A stretch of 64,000 nucleotides of DNA, taken from Carex sylvatica. Lineage: Eukaryota > Streptophyta > Magnoliopsida > Poales > Cyperaceae. This document shows positions 11,195 through 23,569 of the stretch, piece after piece; position 1 is the first letter of the stretch, and each line of letters starts with the position of its first letter. The notes under the pieces are model-generated. The model was not told the DNA's origin. It saw only the letters and a program-made list of their open reading frames with translations, and made no database searches. The position numbers and the translations under genes are program-made. The stretch lies in assembly GCA_964058845.1 (NCBI GenBank), contig CAXKVR010000138.1, forward strand, positions 682,001-746,000, in the 5' to 3' direction.

Positions 11195-12179
11195 ATATGT
11201 AATCTAGCTTCGGAATTTAATTAAGCGTACTAACTCAGAATTAATTATGAATTAGGCTACGGTTCAAATCAACTGTTTGAACTTTAAAAATTAAATTATT
11301 GATCTATAATACAGATTAATTATAACTTCACTAAATCAAAATAAGCTGTGAACTAGGATCACAGTATCGCACGGTAGATCCGAATTACAAATAGAAAATA
11401 TGACGAAAACGACTCCTTTCTCATGAAATATTTGGTGATCTTCTACATTGTTTTCTCAGTAGACCAAAGTAATATAGTTGATTTTATGTCCGTTTCTTTC
11501 TTAAAGTTTTAGTGCCGAGTGATTGAGTACTCGAGAAATGGAACAACAATATTGTTACAAGAAGTTGTCTACTTCTGAATTTTGAAAATTAGATATATAT
11601 AATTTAATTGTTGTTTATTTTTGGAGAATATTATCTAATTTTAAATAACGTATAGTCTAAATTGGTGAATCACAACAGTCTGAAACCTACTAGTCGTACT
11701 AGTATTCTTTCTTTTCTTTTCTTTTCTTTTTTGCATATTTCTAGTAAAAATCTTGGCTACATCATTGCTTAGGCATATATATTGTTTGAATGTTTGGTAT
11801 TCATATTTTTGGGTATGGGGAAAGTTTCTTTTTTCTTGAATAACTATTAGAAAAGGAAATTACAATATGGTAAATTATATCAATGAGAATGGCATCATGA
11901 TTTTAATTACACTTCGCATTGGATATATAAATTTATGACCTCCTACGAAACTTCCCAACAAAGTGATATCTTAATCTCTTGTAGGAAATGCATGAGGGTG
12001 AAGAGCAAATTGATCAAGTCCAACACAATATTCAATTTATGAAAGAAATAAGAATCACTCTTAACCTGTTGCGTCTATCAAATATTCAAAATATTTGTCA
12101 TGAGGTAAGGAGGAATTTTGGTTGGCAGCATAGTCAAAGGCTATCTTTTTTTTTTCCCTTGATCAAAAGTACTTGTGCG
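11195..12179. other. Intergenic, no feature seen
   Basis: This is AT-rich. A 65-residue open frame at 11988-12185 has no recognisable domain and runs into arm B of the inverted duplication; I do not support it as a gene. Confidence 0.4.
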
Positions 12180-12483
12180 CATTGAAGGAATGTCAACCGC
12201 GGGATAAGTAAACTGAGATATGTAATTATATATCAACACACATGTATTTTTATTCATAGTGTTTCCAGCCCCAATAACTTTTTTTTTTTTTGTCTTCAGA
12301 ATAATCCCATGTTGCTTTCTGTTAATTAACTGGAGCGCACAATTGAACAATGGTTATAATATTGTTTACAATAAAAAAAACTTTAATATTCCTAAACTAA
12401 TATGGACGAATTAAATAGATTATAAAATATTGGTAATTTGTATTGATTTTGCCAAAAGCTATAATCATTTTGGAAGTCACAGA
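12180..12483 (-). repeat. Inverted duplication, arm B (copy without the Mutator-like insertion)
   Basis: Read on the minus strand, this matches 4369-4595 followed directly by 6665-6735. ACACTATGAATA continues through a short divergent stretch into ATATAATTACATATCTCAG. It therefore represents the unoccupied state of the locus in arm A. The two arms are inverted and flank the ABCG gene. Divergence is moderate, with several small indels and a private T-run at 12280-12292. Confidence 0.75.
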
Positions 12484-12574
12484 TTTAAAATTTAAATAAA
12501 ATTATTAAACAGTCGAGTAATTTAACTTTCAATCTTTAAAAAAAAAAAAAAGATAAAGTTATATACTTGTTTTG

Positions 12575-12999
12575 GAGGTTGGCTACTATGCTTATATAAG
12601 CATATCCCCACATATGCTTATAACTCATTTTTGTGCTTCCAATGTCCAAATGGTCGATCTGAACCGTTCATCTTGTTCTCCATATTAATATGTGCTTAGA
12701 AACTAAATTTTACATTTTTCTGAATTTTTTTACTATTTATTAAGCCACTTTGAAAATCGCTGATCCAACGGTGGCTGCACAAAACAGTAAAATCAGCAGC
12801 CACCGTTGGATTAATAATTTTCAAAGTGGCTTAATAAATAGTAAAAAAATTCAGAAAAATATAAAATTTAGTTTCCAAGCACATATTAATATGGAGAACA
12901 AGATGAACGGTTCAAATCGACTATTTGGACATTGGAAGCACAAAAATGAGTTATAAGCATATGTGGGGATATGCTTATATAAGCATAGTAGCCAACCTC
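12575..12999. mobile_element. Mutator-type MITE, 425 bp, 9-bp TSD CTTGTTTTG
   Basis: Two nearly perfect arms of about 205 bp (12575-12779 and 12796-12999) surround a 16-bp loop. The ends read GAGGTTGGCTACTATGC and its complement. Perfect 9-bp duplications CTTGTTTTG flank it at 12566-12574 and 13000-13008. The duplication length and leading G indicate a Mutator-like origin. No coding capacity. The high arm identity suggests a fairly recent insertion or a strong hairpin constraint. Confidence 0.85.
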
Positions 13000-13321
13000 C
13001 TTGTTTTGTCGTAACTTGAATCTGTGAAAAGCTATCAGATTTCAAACTTGTGACCATCGGAGTTTTTAATTTTGATGGTTTATTTTTCTTTGAAAAAATT
13101 GTTATTGAGGGTAGGGGTGTTCAACGGTAATGTTTGTTTAGTTTTCAACCGAAAAAAAAAATCGGTTTAAATGAATTGTTTTTTAATTTAAATGGATCGG
13201 TTTGGTTTAGATTTTTCAAAACTTACTAAATCAGATCGATTGAATTATAATTGTTCAAGTATGATCTATATTTTGTTTGGTTCAATTATCATTTTCTTTC
13301 TTTTATTTTGATTTGAATATT

Positions 13322-13758
13322 GAGTAAGGCTTGGATGCTATGGATAGCATAAGGCCATTCCGTACTACGGCCTCAAAAACTTATCGTATAACCTTCAAAC
13401 TTCAATTTAAATAGCTCAATAAATTGGTTATATAATAAACTTGTAAAATACTAATTTTACTATTTTTGAATTTTTTTTTACTATTTATAATGATTTATGA
13501 AAGATGGCCGAAAATGACCTAAATTTTCTTTTATTTTCCTATTTATTTTTTGTTATCTTTCATAAATCATAATAAATAGTAAAAAATTCAAAAGTAGTAA
13601 AAATTAGTATTCTAAAATTTTATTATATAACTAATTTATTGAGCTATTTAAATCGAAGTTTGAAGGTTATACGATAAGTTTTTGAGATTATACGATAGGT
13701 TTTTGAGACCGTAGCATGGGACGGTCTTATGCTATTCATAGCACCCCAAGCCTTACTC
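13322..13758. mobile_element. Mutator-type MITE, 437 bp, 9-bp TSD TTGAATATT
   Basis: Perfect 9-bp repeats TTGAATATT lie at 13313-13321 and 13759-13767. The ends are inverted repeats starting GAGTAAGGCTTGG, and the arms stay complementary for about 190 bp with a short asymmetric insertion near 13690. It is a non-autonomous palindromic element, distinct in sequence from the MITE at 12575 but with the same architecture. Confidence 0.85.
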
Positions 13759-13824
13759 TTGAATATTTTAAGGCATCTAGATATTTTGTGTGGAATTGAA
13801 CAACTTGTGCATGAAAATGTATAT

Positions 13825-13914
13825 TTTCATTAATAATGATATTAATAGATTTAATTTCATTAATAATGATATTAATAGATTTACTTTCATTAATAATGGT
13901 ATTAATAAATTTAT
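13825..13914 (+). repeat. Three tandem copies of a 30-bp unit
   Basis: TTTCATTAATAATGATATTA begins each unit at 13825, 13855 and 13885. The third copy has a few substitutions. It lies within the hAT-like candidate. Confidence 0.85.
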
Positions 13915-14044
13915 TTCGGTTTGATTCTTAATCCGTTGATAAGTTTAATTGGTTTAGTTCACTTTTATTTTTAAAACATAAACAAAAGATAAATTGAACT
14001 ATTTTATTTTAGTTTCAACTAAATCGATGGTTTGAACACCTCTA

Positions 14045-14566
14045 ATCTAATCGGGGGATTCAACTATCGTTGTTTGACAATGGAGAGAATGTGAAATATA
14101 TAGTATCAAATAATGGATCGAATTTTGAATTTGAGATGTGCAAAACTACAGTTGTTATTATTTATATCATTTATTTATTATTATCGATTTTTGTGATATT
14201 AACATTAGGATTATCAAACTCATTTTATTATTATAATTTATATAATTTTATTACATCAATGAGGAACTATATTAACTGAATAAAATAAATTTTTGAGGAA
14301 CGATAAAAAAATATTAGTAGTAGTAGTATTATACAATTCAATATCTTCACTTTTAAATAATACAAATTAAAACATCACTATTCCAACTCCTATCCGTATA
14401 TACAATATCTTAATTTTCAAATAATACAAATTAAAACATCACTATTTACACAATATGTTTGATATTCAACTCCTTAATCAAAGGAGTATCGCATTCTATT
14501 TGGATCCAAAGCTAAAATTCTATTAGGTTGTTCTTTTTGTGGTGACTAGAAACTGTTGATCATTTA
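14045..14566. other. Intergenic, no feature seen
   Basis: This is AT-rich. A phrase like AATACAAATTAAAACATCACTA is present twice (near 14360 and 14423), a local duplication of about 60 bp. No gene. Confidence 0.4.
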
Positions 14567-15732
14567 TGTTGGCTTGTGCTATAATCTACTTGTTTGTTTG
14601 ACTAGATTTGTAAAACATATACAAATTGTATTTTAGATTTTTTTTCCTCTTAAGACATTATGCAGGTTCATGACAGCTGAAGATTCAATAATTACACATC
14701 AATGATGAATCAATAAATTGTAATACAACATCAAGGATGTAGTCATGAAGCACAAGACTTTAGACAGTAGAAGCATCATCTCAAGATTAGGATATTTAAT
14801 ATGTAAAATTGATAAAATAAACTTGAGAATGATCTAAGTGAGGCCTACAGTTGCAACGGTCCAGGAACCGTTGCAACGGAATAAATAAATCCTCAGCTGA
14901 GTCAGTGACGGTTTAAATCGATCAGAACCGTCACCTAACAGTCAGCATTCCAGACAATTAGCATTGAGACAACCGTTGTCAACAAAATCCACTGTTATGA
15001 ATATAATCCACCGTTCTGGTTCCCTCAGTCCAAACCTGTTAAAAATTGACTTATCGTTGTAACGGTCCCTATACCGTTGCAACGGTCAGCACCACTTAAT
15101 TTATTTTTATCATCTTTTTATAAATAGAGGTTGTACTAAGGTTTAGAACAGAACTCTAGCCGCCCCCAACTTTAATATTTTGAATTTTCAGATCTAGAAA
15201 AAGCCGTTATTGCTTGTGCACTCAAACTTCAATACTCACAATCAATCTCAAGCTTATTCAATCAACATAACAACTCTTAGAGTGATGTTGCGTGATCAAA
15301 TCAACCTATACTTTGAGCCTTTTTTGCTCACCTTGTTATCCTTGAGCCCTTTGTTGCTCGGATTATTTTCTTTGAGTCTTTAGTGCTCGTGAGCTGATTC
15401 CGTGCTCGGACCGTGTGACTTCCCAGAAGATTGTAAGGGTTCACCGTTTTCACTTTGTATTTCTTTCTCATTGGGTAAAGAAAGGCACGCCATCTCGAAG
15501 GTCGCAGATTCCGGAGACGTAGGTGTTAGTGCCGAATTCCATAAACAACTCTCGTGTCAAGTGTCTCTAAACTCTACTCTTTATTTTATTATTTATTAAT
15601 TTAGTTTAGAGCCAAGTTATTTTAGTTTCCGTCAAAAATAACTCTAAGACACACTAAGGACTTATAACTTAGATTAAAAGTTTAAAAAGATCATATTCAC
15701 CCCTCTCCCTCTAAGTGCCTTTGGAACCAACA
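14567..15732 (+). mobile_element. Ty1/copia-type solo LTR, about 1.17 kb
   Basis: The terminal hexamers are inverted (TGTTGG...CCAACA). A TATA box, TATAAATAGAGG, lies near 15118. The 3' end runs TTCACCCCTCTCCCTCTAAG then TGCCTTTGGAACCAACA, which closely resembles the end of plant copia LTRs just before the primer site. No primer site or internal region follows, so this is a solo LTR. The flanking pentamers ATTTA and ATTAT match only partly, leaving the left boundary uncertain. GTTGCAACGG-type phrases recur inside (near 14850, 14867, 15057 and 15076). Confidence 0.65.
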
Positions 15733-16094
15733 ATTATTCTTATAGTGTTCTTTTACTATAATAATTTGGAACTTAATTGCTTAGCACCATGGAGGAGCTT
15801 TAGTTTATTGATATCTTAATACCATTAAAAGATATGTTATTAATAGAATTAGTAAGAGGAGCAGTTTTGTGGATTTTATGTTTGAGAGAAAAATTTTAAT
15901 CTTTTTTTAGAGAAGTTGGTCTCTGAATTGAATAGAAATTTTTGCATATTAATTTCTCAAGAACCTGCATGGTTACCAGTCATGTTTTTTTTAATTAGCA
16001 CAGATCGAAGAAGAATCGGCAACTTTATTTTATATATTTTTGCGTGAAATTAGATGAAATAAATTTCAACCGACAAGTGACAAAAGATCAAAAG

Positions 16095-16310
16095 ATCAAA
16101 AGATGAAAAAATCGGTTAAAAAACGTTCAAAAAATAAATGTATTAAAATTAATTTATTAACCTTCTAATTTTGACCGATTGACTTTATACTAAATTAATT
16201 CGAATGTATAAAATTTTCACATGTAGACGCATTCCAACGGTTCGAATTCATTATTTAAAATTAATTTGATGAATTTTAGACTTAAGTTCAACACCCTAGT
16301 TCTACTCTAA
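16095..16310 (+). repeat. Half copy of the MITE family found at 41771
   Basis: GACTTTATACTAAATTAATT, then TTCACATGTAGAC, CAACGGTTCG, TTTGATGAATTTTAGA and ACACCCTAGTT appear in the same order as at 42010-42215. Only the right half of the family is clear. Confidence 0.6.
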
Positions 16311-16531
16311 TTATATACTTCTTACCTTAGCTAAGAAAAAAATTCTTATTATTTCAAAGTTACGACCAAACCGTAAGCCTAACACCAATTAATAATGATA
16401 GGTCTTGTCTTTCTTCTAAGAAGGTTGAATTTAATTTTAACAAGAGTTATCCAAAATGAATAAACACTACTATGAAAACGCTATTCATACAAAGAACATC
16501 ATATACGGATGGGAAAAAAAATCATTAAATC

Positions 16532-19500
16532 TGTTATATCTCAAAATTTTAAAATAGATTTAATTTGCTAAATTAAATATTGCGCTCAAATTTAAATTTT
16601 AATTAAATAAATGATCTTTCAGATTTTATTTGATTAATTTAAAACGAATCTAAAATTTTGAAATATAAACGAATTGTGAAATTATGTACATTAAGAAAGA
16701 AAATAAACCAAATGTTATCGACTCATGTAAATAAATAATTATATCAAGTTCTACTAAAGAGAATAAATATACAAATGTTGTACAAATAACATTATATAAA
16801 AGTTACAAATTTTGTTCGTTTATAAATTAAAGAATTTAATTTGGATAATTGTATATATGTATATACTGATTAATATCAAATAATTCGGATTCTAAAATTT
16901 AATTATAAACACTTAAAGATATTTATATGACATTATAAAATATTACGGAATCTCGATTCGAATTTATAAAGAGAATTTACTTTTAGGTCAAACAATCGAG
17001 TTATATAAATTCCTGAATTTCTTTTCTGAACCTTTTGATCTTGAATCTGCACGAATCCTGAAACCATTATATCCTTTGATTTTTGAATGTAATTGAAATG
17101 AAGAATCAACCCCATTTAACTTAATTTTTGGGTCCACTCAAGGAATTCACGCCCCTCTAAAATATCTCATTTTCTGCGTGACTTTTTTTTGGAAATCTCA
17201 AACCGTTTAAATATGTTAAGCACGAATCTTGACACGGAGTTTTTAAAATAAAACTCCTCAACCCTCTCCTCTCTCTTTTTCCGTCCCTGCCTCTGGGTCC
17301 CGATGCCCTTCTTTCTCTCTTTCGCTGTGCCCCTTCGGGAAAAACCCTAAGAGAGGCGATCGCCCCTCTTCCCGCTTGCGTGCGCTAGCCCTGTGCCTCT
17401 CCGTTGTCTTGTCCCTTGTCAGTCGCCGTACCGTGGCGACACTCCTTGTGTCCCGTCGGCTACCCACTCGTGTGGACTTTCGCCCCCTTGGTTGCCTTAT
17501 CGGGTTCTATAAATATCTCTCTCTCTCTCGCTTTGGGGTTTTCTGACTTGTTTGCTTGTTGTTTATTTGTGCTCATGCGTTGAGATTTTTGCCCTATTCC
17601 CCTCTATTTTCTGGTTTTTCGTTGATTGAGAGGGAGAGATCCAAGCTTTAAAGCTTTTGACTTTGATTCTTGATCGAGGCCCTTGCCTTCCTGGTGCTTG
17701 CTTGGTGCCGTTCTGGTGCTGGCTTTGTGCTGTTCTGGTGCTCGATTTTCTGACGACCGTTTTTGCTGCTCTCCTCGGTGCTAGCTCTAATCGGATAATC
17801 CTTAGCACCTTACCTATTTTGTGACTTGTTTGGGCTGTTGATTTTCCCTACAAGTTGAGGTGCCGATAAACGCGGGGCTGTGCTTGTTCGTTGTTCTGTG
17901 CTATCTGACTTTACTGGGTTTTGTTTACCCTCTGACCTGTGATGCTCCGTTTTTGTTGCCTTGGCCCGTGCCTTGCTACTGCCTTGTTGATGCTTGTCTT
18001 GTGCATTGTTGAATCTGTGGTGTATGTGTGCTGGTTCTGTTTGCCTCTGACTTGTTGCCTTGACCTGTGCTTGTTCTCTGTTTTGCTGGTCTTGCTTGTG
18101 CTTGGCTGTGTTGCGATTGTGTGAAATGTGAAGTGCTGGTACCAGTGGTACCAGCCCAGTATACTACTGGTATGGTGCTGATTTTGTGTGCATACCAGCC
18201 CTTGAACTGACAGGGACCTCGTTACAATTATTGCAAATTTTGGGGTTGATTGTGTGAGAAATCAGCCCTTGTAATTATTAAAATAAGTGGAGGGGCCTCT
18301 ATGCAAATCTGAAATTTTTGAGTGTATATATGCGGCCTTGAATTGGTTGTATATTTGATTGGGCCTTAGACCTCTCCTTGCTGGACCGAAATATTGTGTA
18401 ATTGTAGTGGGCCAAATCTGAAATGTTTAAGTTAATGGTTAAAAAGGCTTTGGGCCTTTATTAAATGCGTGCATTGATGAATTGAAATGGGCCTTGAATT
18501 TAAATTGAGTTGGAATAAAAATAATTGACAAGCCAAATGGGCCGAAAGGTATAAAGGAATCGACGGATTAAAAGATGGCTTTTAAAATTTAGGTTTTTAT
18601 AATGTAACCAAATAAAACCGGATGCTTATGTAAACTTAAATTTAAATCGGGAAATGATTATACCGTCCAGGGTCTTGATGCCTCGATGATAGCTCATAAC
18701 ATAATTTGAGCAGATACTAAAATAACCCGATTGGACACATGTATGATCCTGAAACAAACCAAATTAAAACACCCAACACATTTAAATAAAATAAAAGTTT
18801 AACAAAACAAGTTTTAAAATTTCTTTATAACAATTAAGTGTTTTTGAAACATAAACGAAAAATATTTATTTGGACTTAGGTTTGAAACGACAAATAAACG
18901 GTAAAATTAGAATAGTAATAAAATAACGAATTGTGAACTTTGAGTTAAATAATTAGAAAGTTCGTAAAATAGTTTAATATTTTGTCTCTAAAATTTTATA
19001 AACAATTATGTATCTAAGTTAGATAGTAAATTAGAATATATTAAGTAAGTAGGACACGTATAAAATTTTCGTAACCGTAACTAATTATTTTGCGAATATT
19101 TCGACATTAGAATTTGTTTTTTTACAAATAAATTATCTTCAAATTAAAATAATAAATGTACCATTTATTTTAAAATTTAATTTGACTAGATTTATCAAAG
19201 TAAATAATCAAGTGACAAGTTTTATAAATCGAGATAATCGAGAATACGAATTAAACATATTTAATGGGGTGAGGGTTGGAATAGTTTAGAGTAGATATTA
19301 ATTAGTTTACTTACGTAATTACAGATCAGTCGACTCTGTACGAGTCTGATCCTTGGACTGATCCGACTGACCCGCGGAGCGCGCTGAATATTAGCGACAG
19401 AGACTCCAGCCCCCACAGGTGTGGGATATCTGAATTATTCTTTTCGTGGGCGTACTCTTACCAGTCGATCCATCTGACCTGACATCCGCACTTTATTTTT

Positions 19501-21050
19501 AAGTAGTTGCATTAAAACTGTAGAGCATGTTTATCCTTTCTGCACTGTAGGTAGAATTGCATAAACCCTAATAAACTCGAATTTACTGTATTTTAAGAGT
19601 AGAGTAATTAAATAATATTATATGTAGATTATTAGAATATTAGGTTATTAGTTTGTCTTCTTCTCGTGGAAGACAATATATTATTATTATATTACGTGCA
19701 CATGCATGCATTGGTGAGGGCTGAGCAGAGCCGAGTGACTTCGTTCCGTCTCGGTTTCACTTGGCATGGGACGGCCCGACAGCCACTGAGCTGAGGGTCA
19801 CTTGATCCTTGGATGGCTTTAGGATTTATATTATATGTATAAACCTTGATTATGTATCATTTTCGATCATTTTACTATTTGACGTGAGCAGTTCCGATCT
19901 CGAGTTCTGTGGCACGGTACGATTCGGGAATTTATTTCTTCCCTACATTAGGAGCTACTTTGCCTAGAAACGGAAGTTCCCAAGGCCCAATGCGGACCTT
20001 GAGGAATGAAGTGCAAGTGCATAAGGTCGACGAGCCTTGATGCACGGGGGTCGACGAGCCCCCTGGTCCTATTGGTCTGGCCGGACGGTAGAGTTCTCTC
20101 CTGCTCATGAGGGAAGAGATTAACAATTTTACGACATGCATTGTATGATTTCTCCTATTGGATATGTTTGGGTGATGAATCGTTAGGCGAGATGACACAC
20201 CGGATTTTGATATACCCATCGGCTAGCGTGCTTATAACTTGTGGGCAATGCTCGATGTCACTAGGCAACGTGTATCATTGCGCCTATGATCGCAGTCCTT
20301 GGATTATATTATTCGGATCCTTTGATCCTATTGGCACGGCACGGGGTGACTTTTATTTGATTCTATATCATTATTATATTTGGGCACACAGTGCGAGGTG
20401 TACTGGATTTCGATTTGATTTCTATCCGATACTATACTTTGATTTTAATTTGGGTTATTTTGCATGTTGGCATAATAGAATAATCGCATCATGGCATCAT
20501 TAAGAAGTATTATAAATTTTATTAGATATTAATATAGGTTCACACATATGCATATTTTAAAGTCTATTCCTTTTATAATTAAAAGTGCTTTGACCGTAGA
20601 GGATCCCTGAGGGGATAATTCTGGGTCACATACTGGGCGATTCGTCGCTCACCCACAAGTTGTTTCGTGAGTTTTAGGTACAGAGTCTGGCGGTCCGCAG
20701 CAGGAGGTGCCAGGAGCTGTCCCTGATGGCCACGCCATTTGACTTACTTTTATGTTAGGATTTTGATTTGGATCTCGAGTATCCGTATTCTTGTATTATA
20801 TATACGGATCTCGCTAGATCATGTACCTCCTTTCATTAGTGGATGTTATTTATGGATCCGAGACGGATTGTATGTATGACATGTATGTTTATATTTATTT
20901 ATTGTTTATGTGACTGATGCTGATACTTATCTTATGCTTCCGCTGCTGTTTGATTATTTTGTTATTTAGCCTTGCGTACTTAATGATTAATTAAATACGA
21001 GGCGAGGTTGATCATACCTTAATTCAGAATTTCTGGTTTGGGGTGTGACA
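16532..21050 (+). mobile_element. Long solo LTR, about 4.5 kb, TSD AAATC
   Basis: Perfect 5-bp duplications AAATC lie at 16527-16531 and 21051-21055. The left end reads TGTTATATCTC and the complement of the right end reads TGTCACACCCC; the four differences are all C to T. No gag or pol motifs occur inside, so this looks like a solo LTR left by recombination. The body includes a CT-rich block with a TATAAATATCTC box (about 17240-17530) and GC-richer leader-like sequence to about 18100. The same TGTCACACCCC terminus is found on the LTR at 31266. Long LTRs with this end suggest a Ty3/gypsy lineage (inference). Open frames inside (such as 17939-18124 and 20141-20503) are not genes. Confidence 0.75.
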
Positions 21051-21055
21051 AAATC

Positions 21056-21480
21056 CGTGTGTAAATCAAGAAGGCGTGTGATCTAAAAAGAAGCTTTAAA
21101 AATCATACACGGTTAATTAAAATAGAACTATGTATAAATATGTTTCAATATTTATACAAAGTTCTTTATTGAGAAATCGTGTCTAATTGAAAATAATTGT
21201 ACATAGTTGTGATTAACTTAACCATATATAAAGGAGCTTAACCAATTATATACGGTTTCTTTATATCATCCGTGTACGAGAATGGTCGCATGATTTTAAA
21301 AAAAATATATTATACTTGTAATTATATATGGTTTTCTTTTTATCAACTGTGTCTACATGTATCACAGGATTTTTTGAAAAACATCATATATAATCATATT
21401 GTTTTATTATATGATCTGTGTGTGTGATGAAGAAATACAATTTTTTCACATCATCAATCTATGTTTGTCTGTTATAATAT
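21056..21480. repeat. Subterminal repeats of the outer CACTA element
   Basis: Irregular copies of ATACACGG and CCGTGTA in both orientations (for example near 21109, 21251 and 21269) are spaced 20-80 bp apart. They match the style of the array at 26070-26300 near the other terminus. Confidence 0.5.
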
Positions 21481-22060
21481 GCCTATTATAATGCATCTAT
21501 ATCTATCCTTTCTAAGATATTTATATAATTTTGTACTCACATATTTCAAGTACATGTATTTCTCTAAGGCACCACTTTAAAACAGGCGAGACTAAGACGA
21601 GAGATAAGGCGAGGGAGGCGATATCTTCACCGAAAAGATGATCGAAGGAGAAAACTTCAAACGGACGCAACTTTTTATTCAAGTGTCTGATTTCAACGAT
21701 CAACTCAAATTTAGAAAGCTCGCAAGGAGATCTACAAGATTTACTAGAGTACACAAGAGTTCTTGTATTCTTTATATCCAAAAATTAAAGTGAAAGGTCT
21801 CAAAACTTAAGTTGAAGTTTCCGATTAAGTTTTTTATTTTTTATTTTTGATTATGTACTCATTTACCATATTTTTATTCTTAGGCATTGTTCATGTAAAT
21901 GTACAATATATCCGATTTAGGATTTTTTGTTGTTGTATTTTTCTTTTTTTAGTTAGAATGTTGTTCATGTAACAAGTTGTGTGATGTAATTATAAATGTT
22001 GTTTATATTGATAAATACCAATGATCTAAATAGGTAGCTATACTGCGCAATAGATGTTTT
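21481..22060. other. Interior of the outer CACTA element, no gene seen
   Basis: This is AT-rich. An 86-residue minus-strand frame (21521-21781) has no recognisable domain. A GGCGAG/GACGAG-rich patch lies at about 21583-21622. Confidence 0.35.
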
Positions 22061-23569
22061 TGTTAGTGTTGTGATCTAGAAGTCAATCATAGGATGATTG
22101 TTTTCTAAATTTTATTTATGTAATTGAATGATTTTGTTTATCATTTTGTTTCTTGAGTATTTTATTACTTATAGATCATTCAGATTAAGGACTTGAAATT
22201 GTAGAACTTTATAAATGAGTTAATAAATACTCTAAAGTGTCCATAGTCAGGAATTAACAAGTAACATTAATTACCGATATAAGATTAACCCTTGGGTTAG
22301 ATGATGATCATGTTCTGCAGATCATATGACAAAGAGTTGTCAATCTAATCAGATGGATACCTATGGAAATTAGGGATTGGACGCGACCAAAATAAAATAT
22401 TTAATATAGATTGTGTTCGTGTCATTAATATTTTATTTGTGTATGGAATACTAAGGTATGAGATTATTGTTTCTCTCACATGAAACTCTAACGTTGTCCG
22501 TAACTGGCAGTCATACAGATTCTACCTCAGTATGTATCTCTTATGTGGAGAGATAGTAATTATCAAGAATACTAATGTCCCTCATGTAAATGAGTGATGA
22601 TATCACTAGGCCCCCTGATGAAATAATATAAGTATGTGCACATATGATTAAGGAGTTAATCATAATTACTGAATTAATTTATAATCAAGAAACGAGTAGT
22701 TTTGCAAGGATGACACGTTTCTTCCTTGGATCTATTCATGATATCATGAGACATTGAATTGACACGAGACAATTGTTCCTTAGAGATCGTGATATAGCAG
22801 GTACTTATCATCTGTGTCTTTTGAGTAATTACAATGCATATCGCTAGGTGTCGCTTGTAATTTATGGAATCGTAAGGAGTTTCAGATTCTATTGTCAAAT
22901 GACATAGATCCATGAGGTCACACCACTAAGGAATTGATTAAAAATACTTCTTGATTTATTTGACATGTATGACATGCCTAATAAATTAGTTTCTCTACCT
23001 AAACATGAGATAAATAATTATAAAAATAATTATATATTATTTTGGATTCAATTAAATAGTTTAATGCAATTCAAATATCCAAAAAAATCAAGTGGGAAGA
23101 AACTTTGCGGGAAGCAAAAAGGAGTTTTTGTGGGTAGCAAAGAGTTCTGAATTTTTACCACAGTTCCTGACCAAAATAGTGTCAATTCCGGGAAGTTTCG
23201 GACTTAGTTCCTGGCCAAAACCAAAGTGTTGAAAAATAACATGTTATGTGAAGGCCAAAATAGAAACAGTTCCTGGCAAAAGAAGAAAGTTACAGGCTGA
23301 AACAGATTCAGTTCCTGGAAGTTTCGGGCAGTTCCGGGAAATACTAAAAACAGTATGTTCGGTCAAGACTGAAACAGAGAGTTTTGGGCCGAAACTGAGG
23401 CACAGAAACCAATTTTTTTTTAGGAATGCTAATTCTGGCTGAGTGCAAATCGTGAGAAAATTTCTAGGACGTGGGGAACTTCTTGAGAACCCACAAATCC
23501 TAGAATTAAGATATAGTTCTCTTGGATGATAGGAATTAAGGAGCTGTCAAATTACACTACTACATAAAG

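Larger units (their letters stand above)
13112..14044. mobile_element. hAT-like MITE candidate, split by a nested MITE
   Basis: The left end TAGGGGTGTTCAAC and the right end (complement TAGAGGTGTTCAAAC) resemble the TAGGGGTG termini common in plant hAT elements. Inner blocks with AACCG...CGGTTT also pair. Matching 8-bp target duplications were not found, so the call is tentative. The Mutator-type MITE at 13322-13758 sits inside it and is younger. Confidence 0.45.

Noticed and set aside
20141..20503. 120-residue open frame in the 4.5-kb LTR
   Set aside because: No domain and no homologous motif; it is inside an LTR with no coding expectation.
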